A DNA stretch of 64,000 nt from Vulcanimicrobium winogradskyi (GTDB lineage Bacteria > Vulcanimicrobiota > Vulcanimicrobiia > Vulcanimicrobiales > Vulcanimicrobiaceae), in the NCBI GenBank assembly GCA_003134965.1, contig PLDA01000001.1:124001-188000 (forward strand), in the 5' to 3' direction. Within the stretch, counting starts at the first letter, position 1; each line of letters begins with the position of its first letter. Below are positions 53,001 to 60,812 of this stretch, piece after piece. Both the position numbers and the translations under genes were made by a program. A model generated the notes under the pieces. It saw nothing but the letters and a program-made list of their open reading frames with translations. It ran no database searches and was not told where the DNA came from.

Positions 53001-53720
53001 TTACATCGGGTCGTCTTCGCCTTTGCCCGCGGTCGGGCTTGGCGTGACATTCGGATTCTTGTCGGCGAACTGGCCCAGCGGGTTCGGCACGATCCACACC
53101 GAGACGTCGTAGATCGCCGGATACAAGAAGACGGCGCTGACGCTCGCGGCGTCCTTCACCGCGCCGACCTTCACCAAACCATCCGCGGTGGGGTGCTCGA
53201 CGTCGCCGACGGTCGCGTACTTCTTCGCGCCGACGGCTTTTCCGTAGAAGCATTTGCCGGTCGCCTTGTCGCAGGTGACGTAGTGGATGTGCGCGCCGAT
53301 GGTGATGACGCGTAGCGGATCGATCCCGAACAGCGAGGGGCGCGCGGGCTTCGGCGCGGGCGTTGCATCGGGGTTGCGTCGCACGCTGAAGTCGGCGCCG
53401 ATCAAACGCCCCTTGACGTCGTACCACAGCTGGGCGGGAACGTCCGGATCGGTGGTGTCCCACGCCTTGATGTTGACGTAGCTGATCGCGCCGGTCTCGT
53501 CCTCGTTCGTGTACCGGACGTAACCGGCTTTTATCGCGGCCTGTGGCGTCGGATACCGCTTCGGGAGATCCGTCATCACCTTCTTGAGGAACGCCGCCTC
53601 GGCGACGCTCGGTGAGGGAGCTGCAGTCGGCGCCGCGGCCGGTGCGTCCGCGGCGTGGGCGGCGCACGGTGCGAGCGCGAGAACGCACGCGAGCAGAAAG
53701 GTCGAACGACGACGCATCAT
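53001..53720 (-). CDS. secreted hypothetical protein
   Basis: 239 residues. Signal peptide MMRRRSTFLLACVLALAPCA, cleavage near AHAADAP, an Ala/Pro linker, then a beta-rich domain (AGYVRYTNEDETGAISYVNI, QLWYDVKGRLIGADFSV, HIHYVTCDKATGKCFYGKAV). The C-terminus is acidic (GKGEDDPM). Function unknown. Middle gene of three same-strand genes for exported proteins. Confidence 0.65.
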   Translation of the reverse strand: MMRRRSTFLLACVLALAPCAAHAADAPAAAPTAAPSPSVAEAAFLKKVMTDLPKRYPTPQAAIKAGYVRYTNEDETGAISYVNIKAWDTTDPDVPAQLWYDVKGRLIGADFSVRRNPDATPAPKPARPSLFGIDPLRVITIGAHIHYVTCDKATGKCFYGKAVGAKKYATVGDVEHPTADGLVKVGAVKDAASVSAVFLYPAIYDVSVWIVPNPLGQFADKNPNVTPSPTAGKGEDDPM

Positions 53721-53736
53721 GCGTGCCCGTTCGCGC

Positions 53737-54354
53737 TTATTTGCCCGGTATCTTCGTGGTGGAGGGGTCGGGCGATGCGGGAATGGGGGCTCCCGTCGGC
53801 GCGGCGCTGGGCGACGTCCTCGGTCCCGGCTTCATCATGACGCGCGCCGATGCGGTGCGTGCGGGCGTCGGCGTGTACGCGGACGCGGGCCGGTCGCCGG
53901 TGAGGGCGAACGGGAAGGGGATTCGGATCGACAAGCGGTCGCCGATATGGTCGACCTCGGCCAAGGTGCGTGCGTCGATCTCGGCGCCCGCCGGAATCGG
54001 GGGCACGATCGGTTCGACCGAGCGGACGGGCATGAGCCCGGCACTGATCGTGAACCGGTCGAGCAGAACGAGCGGACGACGCTTCCCGTCGGGCATCGTG
54101 ATGCCGCCGACGAGGAGCTGCGCGCGCGTTCCGGCCGGAGCCAGCACGAGTCCGTCGAGCAGGAGGTTGTTGCGCAGGTGGACGCTGACGGTGTCGCCCT
54201 CGCGCCGGCCCGCATCGAGCGGGGCATCCGTAACGAAGACGACCGCCGAGCCCGCCGGCAGCAGATGCTGTTGCGGGGATTCAGCGGTCGCCCAGGCCGA
54301 CGACAAAAGGAGGAAGGCCGCCCCTACAACGGCCGTCCGGCGAATGCCGGGCAC
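53737..54354 (-). CDS. secreted hypothetical protein
   Basis: 205 residues. Signal peptide RRTAVVGAAFLLLSSAWATA, then a beta-rich domain (LLPAGSAVVFVTDAPLDAGR, LLDGLVLAPAGTRAQLLVGG, AGAEIDARTLAEV) of a kind seen in exported or cell-envelope proteins with a TrbI/VirB10-like beta pattern, but not assignable. Pro/Ala/Ser-rich tail. First gene of the trio. Confidence 0.6.
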   Translation of the reverse strand: MPGIRRTAVVGAAFLLLSSAWATAESPQQHLLPAGSAVVFVTDAPLDAGRREGDTVSVHLRNNLLLDGLVLAPAGTRAQLLVGGITMPDGKRRPLVLLDRFTISAGLMPVRSVEPIVPPIPAGAEIDARTLAEVDHIGDRLSIRIPFPFALTGDRPASAYTPTPARTASARVMMKPGPRTSPSAAPTGAPIPASPDPSTTKIPGK

Positions 54355-54358
54355 TCCC

Positions 54359-54694
54359 TTAGCTGGCTTTCTTCTCCGCCTCGGCGGCTGCGGCCGCTGC
54401 CTTCTTGCCCTGTTCGATCAGAGCTTTGACCTTCTGGCCGCCCTTCTGACCGATCGTTTCGTAGAATTCAGGGCCGTAGCGGTCGCGAGTTGCCTCGCCA
54501 CCCTTCTTGCCGCCCTTCTTGCCGATGGCTTCGTAGAAGGCGTGGCCGTGGGCTTTCTTGGTGGCCTGGCCGCCCTTGCGCCCGATCATCTCGTAGAACT
54601 CGGGTCCATACTTTTTCTTGACGGTCTCGCCGCCTTTTTGGCCGGCTTCGCGGACTGACATGCCGCTTCCGGGTTTGCGTTCTGGGGTTGACAT
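54359..54694 (-). CDS. KGG-repeat general stress protein
   Basis: 111 residues. Four degenerate repeats of about 20 residues with a KGG core: REAGQKGGETVKKKYGPEFY, IGRKGGQATKKAHGHAFY, IGKKGGKKGGEATRDRYG, IGQKGGQKVKALIEQGKK. This is the stress-induced acidophilic/KGG motif of GsiB-like hydrophilins, related to group 1 LEA proteins and linked to desiccation and osmotic stress. No signal peptide. The ATG at 54694 was chosen because upstream sequence overlaps the divergent gene. Confidence 0.85.
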   Translation of the reverse strand: MSTPERKPGSGMSVREAGQKGGETVKKKYGPEFYEMIGRKGGQATKKAHGHAFYEAIGKKGGKKGGEATRDRYGPEFYETIGQKGGQKVKALIEQGKKAAAAAAEAEKKAS

Positions 54695-54752
54695 GAGTGG
54701 GGGTGAACCTCGTGGATGAAAATCGACCTGACTCAGTAACGTAAGCGAACCC

Positions 54753-56255
54753 ATGAATGTTATCGGCTGGACTACCGCTTGCATCAAGGTTCGTGCGGTC
54801 CTTACCATCGCGGGGGTCGTTACCGCGGCGGGTGTCCTCGCGCCGGTTTCGGCTGCTCCGGACGAGCAACTTGGTTATCGGCGATTGGTTGAGCTCGAGA
54901 GCACCCGGACGTTTTCCGACGAGCTGACCGCGGCGCTTGCGTCAGGTGACGCGAGACTGGCGGGGCGGGCGGCGCTGGCGCTCGGGAGAACCGGAGATCC
55001 TCGCGCGGCCGGGCCCCTAAAGAACGCGACCGCGGCGCAAGACGTTCCGCTCCGAGCTCTAGCTGTGTACGGGTACGGTCTCTTGGCCGCTAAGACCCCT
55101 CTCGAAACCAAGTTGGTTGCCGAAAGGCTCGCCGACCCCGCCGCAGCCGTCCGCGTGGCCGCGGTCGATGCGGGCTGGCGCTGCAAGGCGGCCAAGAATC
55201 CGGGATCCACCGCACTCGCTACGCCGCTGCTGGCGCTCCTGGATCGCGACATCGACCCGCTCGCTCGGGCACGCGCGGCGACCGCGCTCTCGGCCTGGAG
55301 CGACGCCGCGAACGCGAATGCCGTCGCGGCACGTGTCGAGCGCGCTTTCGGCCGCGAGCGGGCGCCTGCCGTGCGCTGGCACGAGGCATGGACCCTGCGC
55401 CGGGCGTACGCTTTGGCGACGTCGCCCGCGGCGGTCCGAGCCGGTCTGGCCGACCGCGATGAACTGGTACGAATACAGTTCGCTGACCTGGTTGGTCGCC
55501 GCAAGCTCGTTGCCGGGCTGGCCCAGCTTCAGCCGCTGCTCAAAGATTCGTCCTGGCGCGTCCGCGAGCAGGCGTACGAGTCGATCAAGGTGCTGGCCGG
55601 ACTGCAGCGCACCGATCACCTCGGCGCGATCCCGGCCGAGATCGCGACCCCGGCGCCCGAGCCCGAGAACACCGAGGTGCCGCTCCCGCGCCCGGCGGCG
55701 TTGGGCCCGGTGCGAAAGCCCGTCGCCGCTGATGCGCGTCTCGACCTTCCGCTCGTGGCGGCGACCAGCGCGCAACTCGACGGCCCGATGACCGGTCCGC
55801 ACCCGCGCGTCCGCATCGGCACCACAAAAGGGACGCTGGTCGTGCGCCTCTACCCCGAATGGGCGCCGCTGACGGTCGCCAATTTCCTGAACCTCGTCGA
55901 CCGCGGCTACTACGACAACCTGCGCTGGTTCCGCATCGTCCCGGACTTCGTCGTGCAAACCGGCGATCCGAACGACAACGGCGAGGGCGATGCCGGCTAT
56001 ACGATCCCCGCCGAGGAGAACCCGGTCGAGCAGCGCTCCGGCGTGATCTCGATGGGCTTGAACTACACCGATCCGCCCAATGCGCACGCGATCCGTGACT
56101 CGGCCGGGACGCAGTTCTACATCACGCTCTCGCCGCAGCTGCACTTGAATCGCGACTTCACCGTGTTCGGCGAAGTCGAAAGCGGCTTCGCGACGCTGGG
56201 CCGCCTCGTCGAGAGCGACCACATGACGAAGGTCGTCCGCCTCGCCGATGATTAG
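54753..56255 (+). CDS. HEAT-repeat / cyclophilin-type peptidyl-prolyl isomerase fusion, exported
   Basis: 500 residues. Signal-like N-terminus (VRAVLTIAGVVTAAGVLAPV), HEAT-type helical repeats at about 40-290 (LAGRAALALGRTGDPRAAGP, AAAVRVAAVDAGW, SSWRVREQAYESIKVLA), and a cyclophilin domain at about 350-498 (GTTKGTLVVRLYPEWAPLTV, NFLNLVDRGYYDNLRWFRIV, FVVQTGDPN, AGTQFYITLSPQLHLNRDFT). Periplasmic folding factor with a protein-binding scaffold; the client is unknown. Confidence 0.88.
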   Translation: MNVIGWTTACIKVRAVLTIAGVVTAAGVLAPVSAAPDEQLGYRRLVELESTRTFSDELTAALASGDARLAGRAALALGRTGDPRAAGPLKNATAAQDVPLRALAVYGYGLLAAKTPLETKLVAERLADPAAAVRVAAVDAGWRCKAAKNPGSTALATPLLALLDRDIDPLARARAATALSAWSDAANANAVAARVERAFGRERAPAVRWHEAWTLRRAYALATSPAAVRAGLADRDELVRIQFADLVGRRKLVAGLAQLQPLLKDSSWRVREQAYESIKVLAGLQRTDHLGAIPAEIATPAPEPENTEVPLPRPAALGPVRKPVAADARLDLPLVAATSAQLDGPMTGPHPRVRIGTTKGTLVVRLYPEWAPLTVANFLNLVDRGYYDNLRWFRIVPDFVVQTGDPNDNGEGDAGYTIPAEENPVEQRSGVISMGLNYTDPPNAHAIRDSAGTQFYITLSPQLHLNRDFTVFGEVESGFATLGRLVESDHMTKVVRLADD

Positions 56256-56269
56256 GCGTAAACGTGCAT

Positions 56270-57157
56270 CTATCGGTGCAACATGGAGCGCAAGGCGAAG
56301 AGCGCGTTCTCCGGGCGCTCGGTGATGCGGCGGTAGAAATAGCCCGCCCAGTGCGTGCCGTACGGAACGTAGACGCGCAGCCGGTAGCCGTCGGAGACCA
56401 GCCGGCGCTGCAATTCCGGCCGCACGCCGTAGAGCATCTGGAACTCGAAGCGGTCGCGGCCGATGTTGCGCTCGCCGACGAACGTTTCGACGGCCGCGAT
56501 GATGCGCTCGTCGTGCGTCGCGATTCCCGGGTAGCGACCGCGCTCGAGCAGCGCTTCGGCGCACCGCAGGTAGTGGCTGCGGATCGTCGGCATGTCCTTG
56601 TACGCGAGCTCGGGCGGTTCGCTGTAGGCGCCTTTGCAGAGGCGAACCCGGGCGCCGATCTCGATCATGTGCTCGGCGTCGGCCGGCGTCCGCTTCAGAT
56701 AGGCTTGAAGGACCGGCCCGACGTCCTTGGTCTGGGCGTACACCTGCTCGAAGACGCGCAGCGTCGGGCCGGTGACCGCCGAGCCCTCCATGTCGATGCG
56801 GACGAACGGATCGCGGTTGCGCGAGGACGCGCCGAGGACCGCGCGCAGATTCGCAAGCGCGAAGTCTTCGTCGACGAGCAAACCGATCGCGGTAAGCTTC
56901 ACCGATACGTTCGTCTCGACGCCGCGCCTGCGGATCGCCTCGAGGAGCTCGAAGTAGGCATCGCGCGTCCGTTCGGCCTCGACCCGCGAGGTGACGTCTT
57001 CGCCCAGGAAGTCGAGCGTCGCCGTCATCCCCTGTGCGTTCAGTCCGGCGACCGCGTCCATCGCCTGGGCGACGGTCTCGCCGGCAATGAACCGCTTCGC
57101 GAGGAAGAAGAACCGCTGCTGGAACGCGGGAGTCTGGATCACGTCGAGCAGTGCCAC
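56270..57157 (-). CDS. proline dehydrogenase
   Basis: 295 residues from a GTG. Monofunctional PRODH: ATLDFLGEDVTSRVEAERTR, ETNVSVKLTAIGLLVDEDFA, RIDMEGSAVTGPTLRVFEQV, LQAYLKRT, RLCKGAYSEPPELAYKD, GIATHDERII, FEFQMLYGVRPELQRRL and RVYVPYGTHWAGYFYRRITE, covering the FAD and proline binding residues. Oxidises proline to pyrroline-5-carboxylate. No pyrroline-5-carboxylate dehydrogenase gene is adjacent. Confidence 0.92.
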   Translation of the reverse strand: MALLDVIQTPAFQQRFFFLAKRFIAGETVAQAMDAVAGLNAQGMTATLDFLGEDVTSRVEAERTRDAYFELLEAIRRRGVETNVSVKLTAIGLLVDEDFALANLRAVLGASSRNRDPFVRIDMEGSAVTGPTLRVFEQVYAQTKDVGPVLQAYLKRTPADAEHMIEIGARVRLCKGAYSEPPELAYKDMPTIRSHYLRCAEALLERGRYPGIATHDERIIAAVETFVGERNIGRDRFEFQMLYGVRPELQRRLVSDGYRLRVYVPYGTHWAGYFYRRITERPENALFALRSMLHR

Positions 57158-57287
57158 GAAGCGTCGGGCTTCGGCATGATCCGGCGCGGCCCTCGGGGTA
57201 CCACCCCGGCGATGGATCCCGCAGTCTTATCACGCTCTTTTCAATCGCAGTGTAGGCGAGGGGTCCGAAAACGGGAACACGACGCGC

Positions 57288-57683
57288 ATGGCCTGGCGAG
57301 TCCTCGTCGCCGACGACGACCCCGAGATATGTATGCTCATCAAAACGATCCTTGCGCGGGGACCGTACGACGTTACGTTGTGCGAGGACGCCGAGAGTGC
57401 GCTGGTTCACATTCAGCGCGACGACCCGTACGATATTCTCATCAGCGACTTCATGATGCCGGGGATCTCCGGGATCGAACTGATCGCGCAGGTGCGGCAG
57501 AACCGGCCGACCTCGCACCTCCCGATCGTCATGATCAGCGGCCACAACAACTACGCGATGGATGCGCGCGCCAAGGAGGCCGGGGCAAACGCCTTCCTCA
57601 ACAAGCCGTTCACGCTCGCGCAGCTGCGCTCGACGGTGCATCAGCTCCTGACCGATCCGCTCCAATCCGTTCTCGGCGCATAA
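57288..57683 (+). CDS. single-domain response regulator
   Basis: 131 residues, receiver only: acidic pocket VLVADDDPEICM, phospho-Asp-54 in ILISDFMMPGISGIELIAQV, and the conserved Lys in FLNKPFTLAQL. No output domain, so it acts in a phosphorelay or by protein contact. No kinase adjacent; the phosphorelay at 48422 is a possible partner. Confidence 0.88.
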   Translation: MAWRVLVADDDPEICMLIKTILARGPYDVTLCEDAESALVHIQRDDPYDILISDFMMPGISGIELIAQVRQNRPTSHLPIVMISGHNNYAMDARAKEAGANAFLNKPFTLAQLRSTVHQLLTDPLQSVLGA

Positions 57684-57685
57684 TC

Positions 57686-57710
57686 GGCTTCGCGCAAAGT
57701 GCGCGAAGCC
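57686..57710 (+). terminator. stem-loop after the response regulator
   Basis: GGCTTCGCGC-AAAGT-GCGCGAAGCC, a perfect ten-base-pair stem with a five-base loop, three bases after the stop codon. No T-run follows, so intrinsic termination is uncertain. Confidence 0.5.
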
Positions 57711-57712
57711 GC

Positions 57713-57742
57713 GCTCCGCTCCGCTCCGCTCCGCTCCGCTCC
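57713..57742. repeat. six tandem copies of GCTCC
   Basis: Pentanucleotide repeat directly after the stem-loop and 25 bases before mntP. Being noncoding, variation here would alter the mntP leader rather than a protein. Confidence 0.85.
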
Positions 57743-57766
57743 GCGCCGCCCCGCCCCGGCTGAGCG

Positions 57767-58339
57767 ATGACGCTGATCGCGTTCTTCAAGGTCCTGTTCG
57801 TCGCGCTCTCGCTGGGGCTCGACGTCTTCGCCGTCTCGGTCGGGGTCGGGATGAAGGGGACCGACCGCGCGGTCAAGATCCGCATCGGCGCGGCGTTCGC
57901 CTTCGCCGAGGTCTCGATGACGGTGATCGGCGTGCTGATCGGCCAGGCCGCGGGGCGTCTGCTCGGCGATGCGGCCGGCTATCTCGGGTTCGCCGCGCTG
58001 GTCGGGGTCGGCGGCTACATGATCTACGAAGCGCTGCACGGAACCGAGGAGGGTGGCGGCTTCGACCTCTCGCGCGGCTGGGGTCTCATGCTCGGGGCGC
58101 TCTCGATCAGCCTCGACTCGCTCGGGATCGGCTTTTCGATCCTCTACATCGGCGTGCCGCTGGTCGTCAGCCTGGTGTTCATCGGCGTCGCCTCGGTCAT
58201 CTCGACGACGCTGGGGCTCGCGCTGGGGAAGAAGCTCGGCGCCGTTGCCGAGGAGCGTGCGGCGCTGTCGGCGGGGATCGTCCTCGTCATCACTGGCGTA
58301 GCCTTTGCCGCGCTCAAGTTCTTCCACGTCGGCCTCTGA
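57767..58339 (+). CDS. mntP: manganese efflux pump MntP
   Basis: 190 residues, six membrane segments in two related halves. The paired motifs SLGLDVFAVSVGVG and SISLDSLGIGFS carry the intramembrane aspartates of the MntP (DUF204) family; the protein exports Mn2+. No mntP (yybP-ykoY) riboswitch was recognised in the short upstream region. Confidence 0.9.
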   Translation: MTLIAFFKVLFVALSLGLDVFAVSVGVGMKGTDRAVKIRIGAAFAFAEVSMTVIGVLIGQAAGRLLGDAAGYLGFAALVGVGGYMIYEALHGTEEGGGFDLSRGWGLMLGALSISLDSLGIGFSILYIGVPLVVSLVFIGVASVISTTLGLALGKKLGAVAEERAALSAGIVLVITGVAFAALKFFHVGL

Positions 58340-58343
58340 GGCG

Positions 58344-59237
58344 TTGTACTCGCTCGCGCTGGCGCACGCGGCCAGCGTGATTGTCGTCGGAACGGCGAAG
58401 AACGTCGGGAAGACGACGACGTTCAACGCGCTCCGCGCCGTCGCGATGCGCCGCGGCATCGCGATCGCGGTGACGTCGATCGGGCGCGACGGCGAAGCAT
58501 CGGACGCGCTCGACGGGGAACCGAAGCCGCGGCTGCGCCTGGCGCCGGGGACGCTGGTCGCGCTCGCGGCCGGACTCGTTCCGCGCACACCGGCGCTCGC
58601 GATCCTCGGATCTGGTGCGGAGAGCGCGCTCGGCACGACGGTCTTCGCGCGGGTCGTGCTGCCGACCATGTGCGAGATCGCGGGACCACCGACGGCCAGC
58701 GCGATGCGCGCGACGATCGACCGCCTGCGTGCGCTCGGCTCGGGGCCGGTGCTGGTCGACGGTGCGATCGACCGCGTCGCGGCGCTCGCCGGCGGCGATG
58801 ACGCGGTGATCCTCGCAACCGGCGCGGCGAGCGGCTCGACGATCGCCCGTGTCGCGGCGGTCGCGGCGGAAACGATCGCGCGGCTGACGATTCCAGGGCG
58901 CGATCCGCAACACGAGCGGGCTCGCGTCGTGCGCATCGCCGGCGCCCTCGACGGGCGCGATGCCGAGGAGCTGCTGGCGGATGCGCGCGACGCGACGGTC
59001 GTCGTCGAAGACCCGACGCGGATCGCGATCCGCGGCGCGCTCTTCGACAGGCTGCGCGCCGCCGTCGATCTGCGCTGCGAACGCCCGCTGCGCGTCGTCG
59101 CCTGCACCACCTCGCCGCGTCATCCTGAGCTTGTCGAAGGGCGCGAGGCGATGCTCGCGCCGCGCGCGCTGGTCGAAGCGGTCGCGCGCGCGACCGGCTT
59201 GCCGGCGTTCGACGTCGTCGCGGATCTGGCCGCATGA
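58344..59237 (+). CDS. P-loop protein, KamB-like (lysine 5,6-aminomutase reactivase subunit)
   Basis: 297 residues from a TTG at 58344. The P-loop GTAKNVGKTTTFNALRAVAM (residues about 16-35), TSIGRDGEASDALDGEPKPR and the adjacent MutS-like gene match the KamB/KamC pair that reactivates cobalamin-dependent lysine 5,6-aminomutase. The peptide RHPELVEGRE near residue 265 is encoded by dispersed repeat copy 4 and looks like an insertion. The aminomutase genes themselves are not in the window, so the assignment is by similarity. Confidence 0.65.
   Translation: MYSLALAHAASVIVVGTAKNVGKTTTFNALRAVAMRRGIAIAVTSIGRDGEASDALDGEPKPRLRLAPGTLVALAAGLVPRTPALAILGSGAESALGTTVFARVVLPTMCEIAGPPTASAMRATIDRLRALGSGPVLVDGAIDRVAALAGGDDAVILATGAASGSTIARVAAVAAETIARLTIPGRDPQHERARVVRIAGALDGRDAEELLADARDATVVVEDPTRIAIRGALFDRLRAAVDLRCERPLRVVACTTSPRHPELVEGREAMLAPRALVEAVARATGLPAFDVVADLAA
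59119..59141. repeat. dispersed LSLSKG-type repeat, copy 4 (inside a coding sequence, inverted)
   Basis: GTCATCCTGAGCTTGTCGAA followed by GGG, reverse complement of the core of copies 2 and 3. In frame in the KamB-like gene it encodes HPELVEG. Confidence 0.85.
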
Positions 59238-60811
59238 GGGCGGATGTGACCACCGCCGAGCGTATCGGGCTGACGTGGTTGCGCGCAGCGGTCGCGCCGG
59301 TGGGTGCGTTCGGCCGGCGTCACGACGACGCGGTTGCGCCGTACGGCCCCGGTGACGAAACCCGCGCGCGCGCGGAGATCGCCGGCGTGGTCGCCTTGGC
59401 CGAGCGTTTGGACCGCGACGGGGTGGCGCGCGTTCGCGCGGCACTGCGCGCCGTTCCCGAGCCTGCGCCGATCCTCGGGCGAGCGCGAGCCGGCGATCCG
59501 CTCAGCGACGTCGACTTCTACGAACTCGGCCGCTTCGTCGACGCGCTCGCCGCCCTCGCGCGCGCCTGGGACGCCGCCGCGGGAGCGCCGGAAAGGCGTC
59601 CGCCGTCGGTGGAGGCGCTGCGCGCCGTGCTCGCGCCCGGCCGCGAGGGCGCCGGCTTCTATCTTGCCGACGCGTTCGCGCCGGGACTGCGCGGCGCGCG
59701 GGCCGCGTTCGCCCTTGAAGAAGCGGAGTACGAAGCTCGCCGCGGGGAGATCGCCGCGCGGGTGCGCGCCGTGACCGGCATCGATGCGGTCGGCGACGAG
59801 TTCGTCGTGCTGCGCGACGACTATGCCGGGCCGCTGCCCGACGGCGTCTTCGTCGTGCGCGAGACGCCGACGTATCGTGCGGCGGCGGTTCGCGTCGTCG
59901 CGCCGGATCGCGACGCCGCGCTCGAGCGGTTGGCGATCGAAGAAGAAGGTGCGCGCCGCGCGCTGGCAGAGCGGGTCGCGCGCGAAGCCGACGCCGTTGC
60001 CGCGGCGACGCGCGCGCTCGGCGCGCTCGATCGCGCGCTGGCGCGCGTCGCATTCGCGCAGCGCTGGGGCGCGTGCGTCCCCGAGCTCACCGAAGGCCGC
60101 GTCGCTTTCGCCGAGGCGACCTTCGCGCCGCTGGCCGACGCGCTCGGCGCACGCGGGCACCGGTACACCGCGCTCTCGCTCGACCTGCGAGGCGTCGCGG
60201 TCCTGACCGGACCGAACATGGGCGGCAAGAGCGCAGCGCTCGCGACGGCCGGCTTCCTGTGCGCGTGCGTCGCGCTCGGCGTGCCGCCGCCGGCGCGCGA
60301 AGCCTCGCTGCCGCTGCCGAGCGCGATCGTCTGGATCGGCGGCGAGGGGCACGAAGATCGCGCGCGCCTGCTCTCGTCGTACGCCGCGGAGGTCGTGCGG
60401 GCGGGCGACGCGCTCGCTGTCGCGTCGCCGCAAACGCTCGTGCTGGTCGACGAGTTCGCGCGGACGACCGGACCGCGCGAAGGGCGTGCGCTGCTGATCG
60501 CGGTTGTCGAAGCAGTGCGCGCGCGCGGAACGCTCGCGCTCGTTGCCACGCACTTCGACGGCGTAGCGGAGGCGGCGGGTGTGCCGCATCTGCGGATCGC
60601 GGGGCTGCGCGCGGAGACGCTCGACGCCGTCCGCGCAAGCGACCTGGACGCTGCACTCGACGCGATCAACGCCGCCATGGACTATCGCATCGTCGACGCG
60701 CACGCGCGCGAAACCGACTCCGACGCGCTCGCGCTCGCGCGCCTGCTGGGACTCGACGAGAGCGTCGTCGATCGCGCGCGCTCGCTGAACGAGCGCTCTA
60801 CGAGGAGTTGA
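59234..60811 (+). CDS. MutS-like ATPase, KamC-like
   Basis: 525 residues; the ATG overlaps the previous stop. Helical core domain, then an ABC-type MutS ATPase: Walker A VLTGPNMGGKSAALATAGF, Walker B TLVLVDEFARTTGPREGRAL, and LVATHFDG. Mismatch-recognition domain I is absent, so it is not a repair MutS1; the size and the KamB-like partner point to KamC. A MutS2-related role is the alternative. Confidence 0.75.
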   Translation: MRADVTTAERIGLTWLRAAVAPVGAFGRRHDDAVAPYGPGDETRARAEIAGVVALAERLDRDGVARVRAALRAVPEPAPILGRARAGDPLSDVDFYELGRFVDALAALARAWDAAAGAPERRPPSVEALRAVLAPGREGAGFYLADAFAPGLRGARAAFALEEAEYEARRGEIAARVRAVTGIDAVGDEFVVLRDDYAGPLPDGVFVVRETPTYRAAAVRVVAPDRDAALERLAIEEEGARRALAERVAREADAVAAATRALGALDRALARVAFAQRWGACVPELTEGRVAFAEATFAPLADALGARGHRYTALSLDLRGVAVLTGPNMGGKSAALATAGFLCACVALGVPPPAREASLPLPSAIVWIGGEGHEDRARLLSSYAAEVVRAGDALAVASPQTLVLVDEFARTTGPREGRALLIAVVEAVRARGTLALVATHFDGVAEAAGVPHLRIAGLRAETLDAVRASDLDAALDAINAAMDYRIVDAHARETDSDALALARLLGLDESVVDRARSLNERSTRS

Positions 60812-60812
60812 G

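Noticed and set aside
57190..57211. GGGGT-GGT-ACCCC on the minus strand upstream of proline dehydrogenase, resembling the T-box GGTGGTACC core.
   Set aside because: The flanking T-box consensus (AGGGTGGNACCGCG) and the upstream specifier structures are missing, and a catabolic gene is an unlikely target. A plain stem-loop explains it.
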